Shown here: positions 36,184 through 36,310 of the stretch, piece after piece
Layout of the letters: every line of letters starts with the position of its first letter
Position numbering within the stretch: the stretch's first letter is position 1
IMG/VR virus record: IMGVR_UViG_3300037452_000114
Span: 1-36,310 of that record
Source of the DNA: a virus
Length of the DNA: 36,310 nt
Reading direction: 5' to 3' (one strand)
Translations under genes and position numbers: made by a program
Notes under the pieces: model-generated
Database searches by the model: none
What the model was told of the DNA's origin: nothing
Seen by the model: the letters and a program-made list of their open reading frames with translations, nothing else

Positions 36184-36310
36184 CCTTTTCGTGTGCTTTA
36201 CTAGGCATTGCCTGGCAGGAGAAATGAGGATGTCGAGTGGCCACTATGACGCAACCGGCTCCCGGTACGCGATTTCGCAAAACAATCGAATCTGAGGTTT
36301 TACCTCCCAG
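36184..36310. repeat. Terminal direct repeat, right copy
   Basis: Exact second copy of bases 1-127. It contains a duplicate start of the first rightward gene (GTG at 36237), which should not be counted as a separate gene. Confidence 0.95.

Noticed and set aside
1-36310. tRNA, rRNA, integrase or transposase genes
   Set aside because: I looked for cloverleaf-like segments and for recombinase or transposase motifs in the translated frames and saw none; a dedicated tRNA scan was not possible.

Overview
The window is most likely one complete circular genome. Its last 127 bases (36184-36310) repeat its first 127 exactly, so the unit is 36,183 bp and the ends join. Gene organisation is phage-like. 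A rightward block (54-13206) carries replication, nucleic-acid-handling and many very small genes. A leftward block (36179-13210) carries virion-type, host-interaction and lysis genes. The blocks diverge across the contig junction with 57 bp between start codons, and converge at 13206/13210 with 3 bp between stop codons. Dozens of start/stop overlaps (ATGA, GTGA, TAATG, TGATG) show tight translational coupling.

Rightward block: a conserved unknown protein; a possible origin with TTTTCCACA boxes and hairpins (1414-1563); a DnaB-N/RepA-like helicase with a decayed P-loop; an iteron cluster with consensus GTGGGCATTTA (3578-3793) followed by a strong promoter and a small DNA-binding protein; about ten small zinc-binding or membrane proteins; a HerA/FtsK-type ATPase; and an SNF2-helicase/DNA-methyltransferase fusion.

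Leftward block, in transcription order: a transglutaminase-like protein with a C-terminal membrane anchor; several proteins ending in one membrane segment plus a basic tail, two of which share an N-terminal PNFRGLG repeat; KOW-like small proteins; two unknown proteins; a His/Arg-rich membrane protein; four beta-rich proteins that could be jelly-roll capsid or spike proteins; three large Sec-exported proteins (one a beta-helix); a glycosyltransferase; a lytic transglycosylase with a membrane anchor; a GNAT-like protein; a T4-type lysozyme; and a run of small membrane proteins.

I see no terminase, portal, HK97-type capsid, tape measure, tail tube, integrase, relaxase or partition system. The combination of HerA-like ATPase, beta-rich capsid candidates, many tail-anchored proteins and a membrane-anchored transglycosylase suggests a tailless, possibly membrane-containing, dsDNA phage, much larger than the PRD1/PM2/P23-77-type viruses I know. 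This is inference; no capsid gene is proven. The exported proteins resemble those of Acidobacteriota (AQFTTVTATVHD-type N-terminus, beta-helix with DIGVWDWNCYN), so a soil acidobacterial host is my best guess.

Two non-coding systems run through the genome. One is a set of about 20 degenerate heptamer arrays (GTGRYTN and GARRTTG units), mostly between genes but sometimes translated. The other is two families of small hairpins placed directly in front of late-gene start codons, several where the Shine-Dalgarno should be.
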